NCBI GenBank assembly: GCA_014859545.1
Contig: JACUTZ010000009.1
Span: 1-33,017, forward strand
Length of the DNA: 33,017 bases
Source: Gammaproteobacteria bacterium
GTDB lineage: Bacteria > Pseudomonadota > Gammaproteobacteria > Thiohalomonadales > Thiohalomonadaceae
Reading direction: 5' to 3'
A program made the position numbers and the translations under genes. This document shows, piece after piece, positions 16,812 to 25,315 of the stretch (within the stretch, counting starts at the first letter, position 1; every line of letters starts with the position of its first letter). Under the pieces are notes generated by a model that was not told the origin of the DNA, did no database searches, and saw only the letters and a list, made by a program, of their open reading frames with translations.

Positions 16812-16980
16812 ACCGCAGAGGCGCAGAGGCGCTGAGCAAGTCCAAGCAATAACTCTCTGCGTACTGTCACAAGCAAGGGAATGCGTCGGATTATTAACAA
16901 AGTGAACCTGTTGTCCTCTGCGCCTGGAAAATATGCTCCCGGCATTTTCAACCGATTGCATCCATGCAATCGTCTGCGGT
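16812..16980. repeat. Dispersed palindromic repeat (GCGCAGAGG type), about 169 bp
   Basis: The left end ACCGCAGAGGCGCAGAGGCG is mirrored by CCTCTGCGCC near 16915-16924 and by TCTGCGGT at 16973-16980; the outermost 8 bases pair exactly. A nested perfect hairpin GATTGCAT-CC-ATGCAATC lies at 16954-16971. The element fills the gap between the two salvage genes and shares its left arm with the sequence at the end of the window. Confidence 0.65.
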
Positions 16981-16994
16981 GAATGATTATTGAA

Positions 16995-17546
16995 TCAGTG
17001 GCCTTTGACAGCGAAGATCCCCGGCGCGTTGCGCAGGCATTCCTTGTAGTCCATGCCGTAGCCAAAGACGTAGCGATCAGGGATCTCGATGCCGATAAAA
17101 TCCGCATCCACACCCACGTTGCGGGCATGTTTCTTCTCCACCAGCACCGCGCTATACACCTCGTTCGCGCCCTGCTCCCAGCACCATTTGATGATCGCCT
17201 GCAGGGTCAGTCCCTCATCCAGAATGTCATCGACAATCAACACACAGCGCCCGGTCACTTCAAAGCGAGGCGCGACCCGCCACTGTAGATCGCCACCGGC
17301 GGTATCGCCACGGTAGCGGCTGGCGTGGATGTAATCGATGTGCAACGGGAAATCCAGTTGCGACAGCAGAATCCCTGCCGGGATCAGCGCGCCACTCATC
17401 ACCGTCAGCACCAGTGGATTCTTATCGGCGATACGTGCGGTGATCTCCTTGGCCATGCGACTAAGTGCCTGTTCAACCTGGGCGCGGTCATAGAGGCAAT
17501 CGGCTTCGGCGTATATCTGTCTTACCTGTTCGGGACTTGGACTCAT
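16995..17546 (-). CDS. hpt: Hypoxanthine(-guanine) phosphoribosyltransferase
   Basis: This 183-aa type I phosphoribosyltransferase converts hypoxanthine (and probably guanine) plus PRPP to IMP/GMP. The PRPP motif CVLIVDDILDEGLTL is complete. The pyrophosphate-binding loop VMSGALIPAG and the base-recognition end (PDRYVFGYGMDY) are also visible. I start at the ATG at 17546 (MSPSPEQVRQIYAEAD) rather than the TTG at 17564. Hypoxanthine is the expected product of the downstream methylthioinosine phosphorylase, so the two form a salvage pair. The nagZ stop is 38 bases upstream on the same strand. Confidence 0.92.
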   Translation of the reverse strand: MSPSPEQVRQIYAEADCLYDRAQVEQALSRMAKEITARIADKNPLVLTVMSGALIPAGILLSQLDFPLHIDYIHASRYRGDTAGGDLQWRVAPRFEVTGRCVLIVDDILDEGLTLQAIIKWCWEQGANEVYSAVLVEKKHARNVGVDADFIGIEIPDRYVFGYGMDYKECLRNAPGIFAVKGH

Positions 17547-17584
17547 GGCATTCTCGACTTGCAATAAATAGGGGGGCGATGGGT

Positions 17585-18628
17585 TCAGGATTCCAGCACC
17601 AGTGGCGGGCGATCCAGCTCATTGAGTGCGGCCACCGCCTGTTGCCAGGCGGGCATGCCCTGTAATTGTGGCATGCTCAGTGGCTGACGGCCATGCAAAC
17701 GTGCCAGGCGGGCATGCAGGACAGGATCCGGGTCGGGGTGCAGACCGGCAAGGATGCGCCTGGCGGCGGCTCGATTGTTGCAGATCAAGGCCACATCGCA
17801 GCCGGCAGACAAGGCTGCTTCGGCGCGCTGTAGCGGACCGCCGGCCACGCTGGCGCCTTCCATATTGAGGTCATCGCTAAAGATTACCCCCTGAAAACCC
17901 AGTTGCTGACGCAGCACCGTTTTTAGCCAGTAGGGTGAAAAGCCCGCAGGCTGCGTGTCCACCGCCGGGTAGATCACATGGGCTGGCATGATTCCGGCCA
18001 GGCCGTTGTCGATAAGGCGTTCAAAGGGATGCACATCATCGCTGAGGATGTCGACCAGGCGGCGCGGGTCTTCGGGGATTGCCAGGTGGGAATCTGCTTC
18101 GACGGCACCGTGTCCAGGAAAGTGCTTACCAATGGCGGCCATCCCGGCCCGGTGCATACCATGCACATAGGCCAGGGCCAGATCGGCCACCCCATGCGGT
18201 GTATGATGAAAGGCACGATCACCAATCACCTGGCTGATCCCTCGGTCCAGATCCAGCACTGGGGCAAAACTGAAATCCACGCCTACCGCGCGTAATTCAG
18301 CAGCCATCAGCCAGCCCGCCTGCTCGGCCAGCTGGCGGGCGCGCCGCTTGTCCTGATCGTAGATCTCGCCAAAGCGTCGCGCCGCTGGCAGGCGGGAAAA
18401 GCCCTCACGAAAGCGTTGTACCCGCCCGCCCTCATGGTCGACTGCGATCAGCAGGCGAGGATTGCGCAAGGCATGGATCTCTGCAATCAATTCGTTGAGC
18501 TGACGGATGGATTGGTAGTTTCGGCTGAACAAGATCACTCCACCCACCAGCGGATGCAGCAGCAGTTCACGCTCTTCCGCGCTTAGCGCAGTGCCCTCCA
18601 CATCCAGCATTATCGGTCCCAGGGACAT
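17585..18628 (-). CDS. nagZ: Beta-N-acetylhexosaminidase NagZ
   Basis: This 347-aa family 3 glycoside hydrolase removes N-acetylglucosamine from 1,6-anhydro-muropeptides in cytoplasmic peptidoglycan recycling. Family motifs seen are [14 protein letters not shown], the catalytic His loop [14 protein letters not shown], and the nucleophile aspartate in [10 protein letters not shown]. There is no signal peptide, as expected. The length fits NagZ (about 340 aa), and AAGGA precedes the ATG. It is co-directional with an L,D-transpeptidase-like gene 19 bases upstream, giving a peptidoglycan theme. Confidence 0.95.
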   Translation of the reverse strand: MSLGPIMLDVEGTALSAEERELLLHPLVGGVILFSRNYQSIRQLNELIAEIHALRNPRLLIAVDHEGGRVQRFREGFSRLPAARRFGEIYDQDKRRARQLAEQAGWLMAAELRAVGVDFSFAPVLDLDRGISQVIGDRAFHHTPHGVADLALAYVHGMHRAGMAAIGKHFPGHGAVEADSHLAIPEDPRRLVDILSDDVHPFERLIDNGLAGIMPAHVIYPAVDTQPAGFSPYWLKTVLRQQLGFQGVIFSDDLNMEGASVAGGPLQRAEAALSAGCDVALICNNRAAARRILAGLHPDPDPVLHARLARLHGRQPLSMPQLQGMPAWQQAVAALNELDRPPLVLES

Positions 18629-18647
18629 GCTTTTCCTTATTTGCTGT

Positions 18648-19157
18648 TCACGTTTCTATCAATACCCGGGTACCGGGTACAAGTAGATCATACAGGCGAA
18701 TGATCTCTGCATTGCGCATTCGAATGCAACCATGGGAAAGCGGCACCCCCATCGGATAGTCATCCGGGCAGCCGTGCAGATAGATATAGCGGCGCATGGT
18801 ATCCACCTGGCCGAAACGATTTCGTCCCGGCTCCAGGCCGCTGAGCCAAAGGATGCGGCTGAGGATCCAGTCCCGCCCAGGCTGCGCGGCAGCCAGCTCA
18901 GGACGATAAATTTCACCGCTGGGACGGCGTGCGACAAACACCGTACCGGCAGCGCAGCCGCCACCGATACAGGCACGGATTTGATGCCAGCCGCGTGGGG
19001 TGCAGCCACTGCCGTTTTCCTCCCCCGGACCATTGCGGGCACTGGATATGGCCGCTTCAAACAGGACCGCGTCGCCCTGACGCAATTGCAGTTGCTGCTG
19101 CGCCAGGCTGATGTGGATCCAGGCCTGTGTGCCTGGCGGTGTTATCTGCTTGCCCAT
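18648..19157 (-). CDS. L,D-transpeptidase (YkuD) family protein, no signal peptide
   Basis: The 169-aa protein has a YkuD catalytic motif with histidine and cysteine (YLHGCPDD, then [14 protein letters not shown]). Members of this family cross-link peptidoglycan through 3-3 bonds or attach lipoproteins. Unusually, the N-terminus ([18 protein letters not shown]) shows no signal peptide or membrane helix, so export is unexplained. Its ATG overlaps the stop of the CYTH gene as TAATG, implying translational coupling. The product may be cytoplasmic, for example acting on recycled muropeptides near NagZ, or its true start may lie elsewhere. Both are guesses. Confidence 0.85.
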   Translation of the reverse strand: MGKQITPPGTQAWIHISLAQQQLQLRQGDAVLFEAAISSARNGPGEENGSGCTPRGWHQIRACIGGGCAAGTVFVARRPSGEIYRPELAAAQPGRDWILSRILWLSGLEPGRNRFGQVDTMRRYIYLHGCPDDYPMGVPLSHGCIRMRNAEIIRLYDLLVPGTRVLIET

Positions 19158-19624
19158 TACCAGGCACTATAGGGATGTTTGACCAGCGAAACATTGTAAT
19201 AACGAGGATCATCCGAAACCTCCTCGGCGACCCATGCGGGCAGCTCTAATGTCTCATCTTCACTGCCCAGTTCCACTTCGGCGACGATCAGGCCGGCATT
19301 GGCCCCGGCAAAGACATCGATTTCCCACAGATGCGCACCATGCATCAGCTTGTAGCGGATTTTTTCGATCTGTGGTTGTTCGCAGAGGGTATCGAGCATT
19401 TCCTCTGCCTCGTCCACGGGAATACTGTATTCATACTCCTGACGACGGATCCCCAGGGTGGCGCTTTTGATGTTCAAGCTGGCCACCTCCCCTTCGATGC
19501 GCACCCGTACCGAGGCCTGTCTGCTGCCGACCAGATAGCCCTGACGATAGGCGGTACCGGCATCGGCCTGTTTGCGCCACTCATCATTCTTCAGTAGAAA
19601 CTTGCGTTCGATCTCCAGGGGCAT
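19157..19624 (-). CDS. CYTH domain protein (triphosphate tunnel metalloenzyme-like)
   Basis: The 155-aa protein opens with the CYTH signature EIERKFLL and continues with alternating charged strands typical of the triphosphate tunnel fold (ASVRVRIEGEVASLNIKSA, YEYSIPVDEAEEML, WEIDVFAGANAGLIVAEVEL). Bacterial members act on inorganic triphosphate or related triphosphates with divalent metals. The substrate here is unknown. It is the first gene of the leftward CYTH-ldt-nagZ-hpt string and is divergent from the diguanylate cyclase gene across a 217-bp gap. Confidence 0.87.
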   Translation of the reverse strand: MPLEIERKFLLKNDEWRKQADAGTAYRQGYLVGSRQASVRVRIEGEVASLNIKSATLGIRRQEYEYSIPVDEAEEMLDTLCEQPQIEKIRYKLMHGAHLWEIDVFAGANAGLIVAEVELGSEDETLELPAWVAEEVSDDPRYYNVSLVKHPYSAW

Positions 19625-19841
19625 GTTCTCGTCTGCTCATTTGTCGGATATGGGGGATTATAAATTTCATTGCCAGTGAATAGCCAATCACTTGCTCAGG
19701 ATTTACCTGCTCACGACAGAACCACGACGTAAATTAGGGTTTTTGTCCAAGGCTGTAGGACTTATACTACGCGGATAGATGTGACTGAGTGGGCACCGGT
19801 GCAGTGTCCTGATCCGTAATTTATCCTCTTTGAGGGTGTAG

Positions 19842-21593
19842 ATGTTAAACCTATTGATCAAGGACCGCCGTTTGTGGGTCATTCCAACGCTCTTTTGGTG
19901 CTTGCTTTCCGCCCTCTCCCTGTTTTGGAACCTGAGTGAATTACGCCAATACCAGCGTGATTTGATCAGCAATCAGGGACGCATGATATTCAATATGTTC
20001 GAATCCGTGCGCCTGTGGAATGCGGGACACGGCGGCGTTTATGCACCGGTCACCGAGAGCACCCCGCCCAATCCCTACCTGATTATCGACGAGCGGGACT
20101 TTACGACCCCGGGCGGCAAGCCGATGACCATGGTCAATCCTGCCTATATGACTCGCCAGCTCTCCGCCCTGCTTGAACAGCAGGGTGAGCTGGATGTCAA
20201 ACTCACCAGCCTCAAGCCGCTGAATCCCGGCAACGCCCCGCGTGACTGGGAACGTACTGCCCTGAGTCTGTTTGAGGAGGATCCCGCGCAAAGCGAGTGG
20301 CTGGGCTTCGCAGATGTGGTCGGCGGGGAGCAGTTTCGTTACATTGCAGCACTGTATATCAAACCAGCCTGCCTGAGCTGTCATGCGGCACAGGGCTATC
20401 AGCTGGGGGACATTCGTGGAGGCCTGAGCGTCAGCTTCCCCACCGCCTCGATTCAACAGGCCACCCAGGGGCAGTGGCGCAAGCTAGTGATCAGCCACCT
20501 GATTGCCTGGGTACTGCTTAGTTGGCTCACTACCATCTGGTTGGGCCGTATGCGCAGCCAGATGTTGCAGATCGAACAGGCGCGCGACACCCAGGAACAA
20601 CTGGTGCATGAACGCACTCACGAACTACATCTCAAGGCACTTCAACATCAAAAGACAGAAGAAAATCTGCGACTAATCCTGAGTTCCTCGGCCGAGGGCA
20701 CCTTTGCGCTGGATGATCAGGGTCGGGTGACCCTGTGCAATCCCGCAGCACTACAGCAGCTTGGTTATCGCCAGGAAAGTCAGGTACTGGGTAAGCCCAT
20801 TCGTCAATTGCTCTGTCGAAACGAACAAAAATCAGATGAAAATTGCCATCACTGTGGTAGTGCCTGCGCCATCCAGGCCAGCTACCTGGATGGGCTTGAG
20901 CAGCATTTGGATGAGGCGGAATTTCGCCGTGCCGATGGTAGCCGCCTGGATGTGGAGTTTCGTTCTCACCCGGTGTTCCTCGATGAGAAGATTGCCGGGG
21001 CGGTGGTGACCTTTTCCGATATTACCGAACGCAAGGCGCGCCAGCATCAGATCTGGAAACAGGCCAATTTCGATCCCATGACCGGCCTGTACAATCGTCA
21101 TGCCTTCCTGGAACACCTGCGCACCCATGCCGTCAGTGCCCAGCGCCGCTATGAACAGTTTGCCCTATTGTTCATTGACCTGGATGGTTTCAAGCAGGTC
21201 AATGACGAAATGGGCCATGATGTGGGTGATGTCCTGCTGCAGGAGGTGGCGCGACGTCTGCAATCTGCCACCCGTGAATCGGACAGCATCGGTCGCCTGG
21301 GCGGTGATGAGTTTAGCGTGTTACTGGGTGGTTGCCATGCCGAAGGGGTAGCGACGCAATTGGCCGATAAACTCTTGAAACGACTCGCTGAACCCTATGA
21401 AATATCGGGTTCCATGGCGCGGGTTTCCGCCTCAATCGGGATTGCATTATTCCCAAAACATGGCCGTAGTGGCAAAAAACTGCTTAAACATGCGGATATG
21501 GCCATGTATGCTGCCAAGAATCAGGGCAAGAATCGTTATGTCATCTATCAAGCCGAAGACTATTCCAGCAATGCCGTGCATCACCAAACGTGA
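19842..21593 (+). CDS. DUF3365 (heme c)-PAS-GGDEF diguanylate cyclase
   Basis: The 583-aa membrane protein has a helix at about 12-30, a periplasmic DUF3365/Tll0287-like domain with a c-type heme site CLSCH (177-181), a second helix at about 216-236, a coiled segment, a PAS domain and a C-terminal GGDEF domain. The GGDEF motif is intact (GRLGGDEFSVLL, about 486) and an RxxD inhibitory site lies five residues before it (RESD), so it should make c-di-GMP and be product-inhibited. The PAS region carries a C-X9-C-X2-C-X3-C cluster. A redox or gas sensor is likely (inference). The cupin gene overlaps its 3' end. Confidence 0.9.
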   Translation: MLNLLIKDRRLWVIPTLFWCLLSALSLFWNLSELRQYQRDLISNQGRMIFNMFESVRLWNAGHGGVYAPVTESTPPNPYLIIDERDFTTPGGKPMTMVNPAYMTRQLSALLEQQGELDVKLTSLKPLNPGNAPRDWERTALSLFEEDPAQSEWLGFADVVGGEQFRYIAALYIKPACLSCHAAQGYQLGDIRGGLSVSFPTASIQQATQGQWRKLVISHLIAWVLLSWLTTIWLGRMRSQMLQIEQARDTQEQLVHERTHELHLKALQHQKTEENLRLILSSSAEGTFALDDQGRVTLCNPAALQQLGYRQESQVLGKPIRQLLCRNEQKSDENCHHCGSACAIQASYLDGLEQHLDEAEFRRADGSRLDVEFRSHPVFLDEKIAGAVVTFSDITERKARQHQIWKQANFDPMTGLYNRHAFLEHLRTHAVSAQRRYEQFALLFIDLDGFKQVNDEMGHDVGDVLLQEVARRLQSATRESDSIGRLGGDEFSVLLGGCHAEGVATQLADKLLKRLAEPYEISGSMARVSASIGIALFPKHGRSGKKLLKHADMAMYAAKNQGKNRYVIYQAEDYSSNAVHHQT

Positions 21594-21936
21594 TCAGATC
21601 ACGCCCTATATCACCCTGGATGGCTCGAAAATCCGAGAGCTGATCCACCCTACCCTGCATGGCAACCAGGCACAGAGCCTGGCCGAAGCCAGCCTGCCGC
21701 CCGGCGGACGGACTCAGTTGCATCGCCACCATCGCAGTGAGGAGATCTACCATGTGCTTGTCGGCGAAGGGATGATGCAATGGGGCGAGGCGCACTTTCC
21801 GATTGGCCCCGGCGACAGTATCTGCATTCCACCAGGTACGGCCCATGCCCTGGAAAATACCGGAAATACGCCGCTTCGCCTGCTGTGCTGCTGCAGCCCC
21901 GCCTATGCCCATGATGATACTGAGCTACTCTCATGA
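21571..21936 (+). CDS. Small cupin-domain protein
   Basis: The protein of about 121 aa is a single cupin barrel. Motif 1 is seen as LHRHHRSEEIYHVLVGEG and motif 2 as PGDSICIPPGTAHALEN, with the histidines and glutamate that usually bind a metal. The end is cysteine-rich (LLCCCSP). The ATG at 21571 lies within the end of the diguanylate cyclase gene (23-base overlap) with no clear ribosome site, so translation is probably coupled. The stop overlaps the dusC start as ATGA. The substrate is unknown; mannose-6-phosphate-isomerase-like binding or dioxygenase roles cannot be told apart. Confidence 0.85.
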   Translation: MPCITKRDQITPYITLDGSKIRELIHPTLHGNQAQSLAEASLPPGGRTQLHRHHRSEEIYHVLVGEGMMQWGEAHFPIGPGDSICIPPGTAHALENTGNTPLRLLCCCSPAYAHDDTELLS

Positions 21937-22886
21937 AGCTGGTATTGGCCCCGATGGAGGGCCTGATCGATGCACCGATGCGCGATCTGCTCGGCCGTAT
22001 CGGTGGCTATGATTATGCGGTCTGTGAATTTATTCGCGTCACCGAACAACGACTGCCGCGGCGTACTCTGCTGCGACTGTGTCCGGAGCTTGCCAGCAAT
22101 GGCCACACCGCTTCCGGCCTGGCGGTCATCCCTCAGTTGTTGGGTAGTCACCCGGCATCCATGGCGCGTACTGCCCGGCAACTGGCCGAACTGGGTGCCG
22201 CAGGGATCGACCTGAATTTTGGCTGCCCCTCCAAGACAGTTAATCGTAAGGATGGCGGTGCGATTCTGTTGCGTGAACCGGAGCGTATACATGCCATCGT
22301 TGCCGCGGTGCGCCAGGCGGTCCCGGCAGATATTCCCGTTTCAGCCAAGATCCGCCTGGGTTATGAGGATACCGCCCTGGCCCTCGACAATGCCCATGCG
22401 GTAGTGCAGGGCGGAGCACAAGGATTAACCGTGCATGCGCGCACCAAAGTGGATGGCTACCATGCCCCGGCACGCTGGGAATGGCTGGCGCGCATTCGTC
22501 AGGCTGTCGATCTGCCAATCATCGCCAATGGTGATATTCGCAGCGTTGCTGATTACTGGCGTTGCCGTGAGATCAGTGGTTGTGAGGACATAATGATTGG
22601 CCGTGCCGCAGTAGGTTGTCCCGACCTGGCAAGACAGATCCGCCAGTCCCAGCAGGGTGGTGAGCAAGGGGTAATGGCCTGGCCAGTGCTGGCGATGCTC
22701 GTCGTACAGATGGGGGATGAGCTCAAGAGCGCCATGCTTGAGCGCCATCTTGCCAGCCGACTCAAGCAGTGGTTGGTGTTGTTGCGCCAGTTCTATCCCG
22801 AGGCGCAGCAGTGTTTTGAACGCTGCCGCCCGCTACGCCTGTATAGTGAGATGAGGCCTTGCCTGATTCAGGGGAGTTTTGAATAA
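21933..22886 (+). CDS. dusC: tRNA-dihydrouridine(16) synthase
   Basis: This 317-aa FMN-dependent TIM-barrel enzyme reduces uridine in the tRNA D-loop. It shows the Dus start LAPMEGLIDAPMR, the catalytic cysteine motif NFGCPSKTVNRKDGGAILL, VSAKIRLGYED, LTVHARTK and the FMN phosphate site IIANGDI..IMIGRAAVG. The EGLIDAPMR form and the length fit DusC (U16-specific) rather than DusA or DusB. It overlaps the cupin stop by 4 bases (ATGA), so it forms the third gene of the cyclase-cupin-dusC operon. It is convergent with the GGDEF-EAL gene. Confidence 0.93.
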   Translation: MKLVLAPMEGLIDAPMRDLLGRIGGYDYAVCEFIRVTEQRLPRRTLLRLCPELASNGHTASGLAVIPQLLGSHPASMARTARQLAELGAAGIDLNFGCPSKTVNRKDGGAILLREPERIHAIVAAVRQAVPADIPVSAKIRLGYEDTALALDNAHAVVQGGAQGLTVHARTKVDGYHAPARWEWLARIRQAVDLPIIANGDIRSVADYWRCREISGCEDIMIGRAAVGCPDLARQIRQSQQGGEQGVMAWPVLAMLVVQMGDELKSAMLERHLASRLKQWLVLLRQFYPEAQQCFERCRPLRLYSEMRPCLIQGSFE

Positions 22887-22927
22887 CACCATCCATGACT
22901 TATCAGAACAGCTAAAGGAAATTAGCA

Positions 22928-25315
22928 CTAGGCGCGACGTTTATAGCTGCTTGCCGCCATGGATGGCTTGGCCAGCAGACGCTGCAGCAATGTCTGGCTA
23001 CTGATGGGCTTATCGATAAAAAAGCCCTGTGCCTCATCACAGCCCAGTTTGCCCAATACATTTAATGCTGTTTTAGAGGTAACCCCTTCAGCCACCACGC
23101 TCATACCAAGGTTGTGGGCAAGGTCGATAATGGTGCGCACGATCACCAGGTCGTTATCATCTTCCAGCATTTCCATTACAAAAGAGCGATCAATCTTGAT
23201 CTCACTGACCGGCAATTGCTTGAGATAGGCCAGGGAGGAATACCCCGTACCAAAATCATCGACAGCGATGCCCACGCCAATAGCATTCAATTCGGTCAGT
23301 ATGTTTTTGGCACGAATCGGATCGGTCATGATGTCGCTTTCGGTGAGTTCCAGTATGAAACAGAATGGCGGCAGCTTGTATTCTTCCAGCGCCTGGCTCA
23401 GGGTATCAATCAAGGTGTTATCCCGCAGGCACTGGGCAGACATATTTACCGCCACGGTCAACTCGAAGCCATGTTCACGCCAACGAGCGCATTCCTGCAA
23501 GGCACGTTTCAATACCAAATTGGTTAAGGGACGGATCAGGCCGGTCTGCTCGGCGAGTGGGATAATCTCATCCGGGTGGATCATGCCGCGTTCCGGGTGT
23601 TTCCAGCGTAATAGTGCTTCGGTGCCAATGATCTTGCCACTACGTATATCCAGCTTGCACTGGTAGTGCGGTTCCAGCTCCCCATACTCGATGGCGCGTC
23701 TCAGGTCGGTGAGCAGCTCCAGACGACTGACGTGATGGGTATCGGTACTGGGGTCATAGACGGCGAAGATATAGCCATTCTGCTTGGCGTGATACATCGC
23801 CACATCGGCACGCTGCATCAGAATATTCACATCATCGCCATGGCTGGGGGATTCGGCGATGCCGATGCTAATCCCAACCTTTAATTCGTGTTCTTCCACG
23901 TAAAATGGCTCATCGAAGATGCGACCGATTTGCTCGGCGATCAGTGTGGCCTGTTGCAGGTTAGCGTCGGGCAGCAGGATGCTGAACTCATCGCCACCCA
24001 ATCTAGCCACCGTGTCGGTTTTACGTACCGTGTTATACAGTCGCTCGGCTGCCTGCTGTAATACCAGATCCCCGACATGGTGGCCGAGGGTGTCGTTGAT
24101 CTCCTTGAAATGATCCAGGTCACTGAGCATCAGCACCAGTGGTTTGTGTGTCACTTCGCTGCGCATCAGCGCGGATTGCAGGCGCTCGTTGAGCAGCTTT
24201 CGGTTGGGCAGATCAGTCAGCGGATCATGGGAGGCCTGGTATTCCAGGGCCTCGGTTTCACGGATGATGGTACTGGCGAGGGTCTTGAACCGGTCCTCGA
24301 GGATGGCCAGTTCATCGCGGGTATCGCTCTTGGGGTGACGGATCGCCATGTGATTGGAAAACTCCACCACCCGCTCGGTCATCACCCGTAGTCGCCGGGT
24401 CAGCATGTAAATGAGTAGCATGAAAACCAGTACGAAGGTGGTCGTCACCAGCGAGCGTTGCTGGCGGGCGCGGTCCAGCACCGCTCGGGTCAGATCATTG
24501 ACCTCCTGCAGGGGAATGAAGGAGGCAAAACGAATCACGAAATCTGAAGAGCCATAGTCGAAAAACCCCCTGCCCACGGTGCGATGGGTATCGCTTAGCG
24601 CCGACAGGGACATACCGCCTGGGGCGGCGATGGGATCACTGCTGACGATGATGGTATCCGACTCCTCCGAGAGTAAAGCCACAGTATGACGGGTGGTGGA
24701 CAGGGTCTGGGAGTCACGCAGGAATTGGCTATCGAGGGGTGAGGCGAGCATCAGCGTTGCGACCTGCTCACCATCGATGAGTACCGGCTCCGAGCTTACC
24801 AGATAAGGCCCATCGTTCAGTTTGGTCAGATAGCTCTGATTGACCGATAGCGCCAGCAGCATTACCGATGGGGACAGTAATTCGGTGGCAGGCTGTGTAC
24901 GATCCCAGTTATAGACCTCACGCACCCTGCCCTGACTATCCAGCAACAGGGTGTATCGGGGCATAACAAACTGGCGCAGGATGGAATGATTGGGCATCCA
25001 GGCCGGGGCCCGGTGGTGGTAGTGAATCGTCGCCAAGGATGGCTCGACCCAAGTGGTTTGCTGCAGGTAATCATGCAACATCTGCGAACTCACCAGTATC
25101 TTGGCAGCCTGGCTGTAGATTTTGATTTGACGATCGAAAAGGGTGCGATGTTCCTGGGCCTCATTGCTGAAACGTTCCGCCAGTTTTTCGTGGAACAGGT
25201 GGGTCAAGGTGCGGGTTTGATAATTGTCCGAAACCATCCACAACACCGCCCCAAGCAGGGCGGTGAAAATTAGCATTTTTACCGTCAGTCCGGTACGACG
25301 CAGCATGTTGCGCAC
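22928..25315 (-). CDS. Membrane GGDEF-EAL c-di-GMP signalling protein
   Basis: The 795-aa protein has an N-terminal helix (about 13-28), a long periplasmic region (about 30-285), a second helix (about 288-306) with a HAMP-like linker, then GGDEF and EAL domains. GGDEF is intact (ARLGGDEFSILL, about 438) with an RKTD inhibitory site five residues before. The EAL domain has TEALLRWKH (about 565), ELTESD, DDFGTGYSSL and KIDRSF, so both cyclase and phosphodiesterase activity are possible. The GTG start overlaps the stop of the binding-protein gene as TAGTG; an ATG three codons in is an alternative. The tight coupling suggests the binding protein controls this enzyme (inference). Confidence 0.9.
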   Translation of the reverse strand: MRNMLRRTGLTVKMLIFTALLGAVLWMVSDNYQTRTLTHLFHEKLAERFSNEAQEHRTLFDRQIKIYSQAAKILVSSQMLHDYLQQTTWVEPSLATIHYHHRAPAWMPNHSILRQFVMPRYTLLLDSQGRVREVYNWDRTQPATELLSPSVMLLALSVNQSYLTKLNDGPYLVSSEPVLIDGEQVATLMLASPLDSQFLRDSQTLSTTRHTVALLSEESDTIIVSSDPIAAPGGMSLSALSDTHRTVGRGFFDYGSSDFVIRFASFIPLQEVNDLTRAVLDRARQQRSLVTTTFVLVFMLLIYMLTRRLRVMTERVVEFSNHMAIRHPKSDTRDELAILEDRFKTLASTIIRETEALEYQASHDPLTDLPNRKLLNERLQSALMRSEVTHKPLVLMLSDLDHFKEINDTLGHHVGDLVLQQAAERLYNTVRKTDTVARLGGDEFSILLPDANLQQATLIAEQIGRIFDEPFYVEEHELKVGISIGIAESPSHGDDVNILMQRADVAMYHAKQNGYIFAVYDPSTDTHHVSRLELLTDLRRAIEYGELEPHYQCKLDIRSGKIIGTEALLRWKHPERGMIHPDEIIPLAEQTGLIRPLTNLVLKRALQECARWREHGFELTVAVNMSAQCLRDNTLIDTLSQALEEYKLPPFCFILELTESDIMTDPIRAKNILTELNAIGVGIAVDDFGTGYSSLAYLKQLPVSEIKIDRSFVMEMLEDDNDLVIVRTIIDLAHNLGMSVVAEGVTSKTALNVLGKLGCDEAQGFFIDKPISSQTLLQRLLAKPSMAASSYKRRA

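Noticed and set aside
16785-16961. 59-residue N-terminal extension of the methylthioinosine phosphorylase ORF
   Set aside because: It is translated from the dispersed repeat; the ATG at 16784 has a ribosome site and gives the normal family start.
24000-24391. Plus-strand ORFs opposite the GGDEF-EAL gene
   Set aside because: They are shadows of the minus-strand gene, whose GGDEF and EAL motifs are unambiguous.
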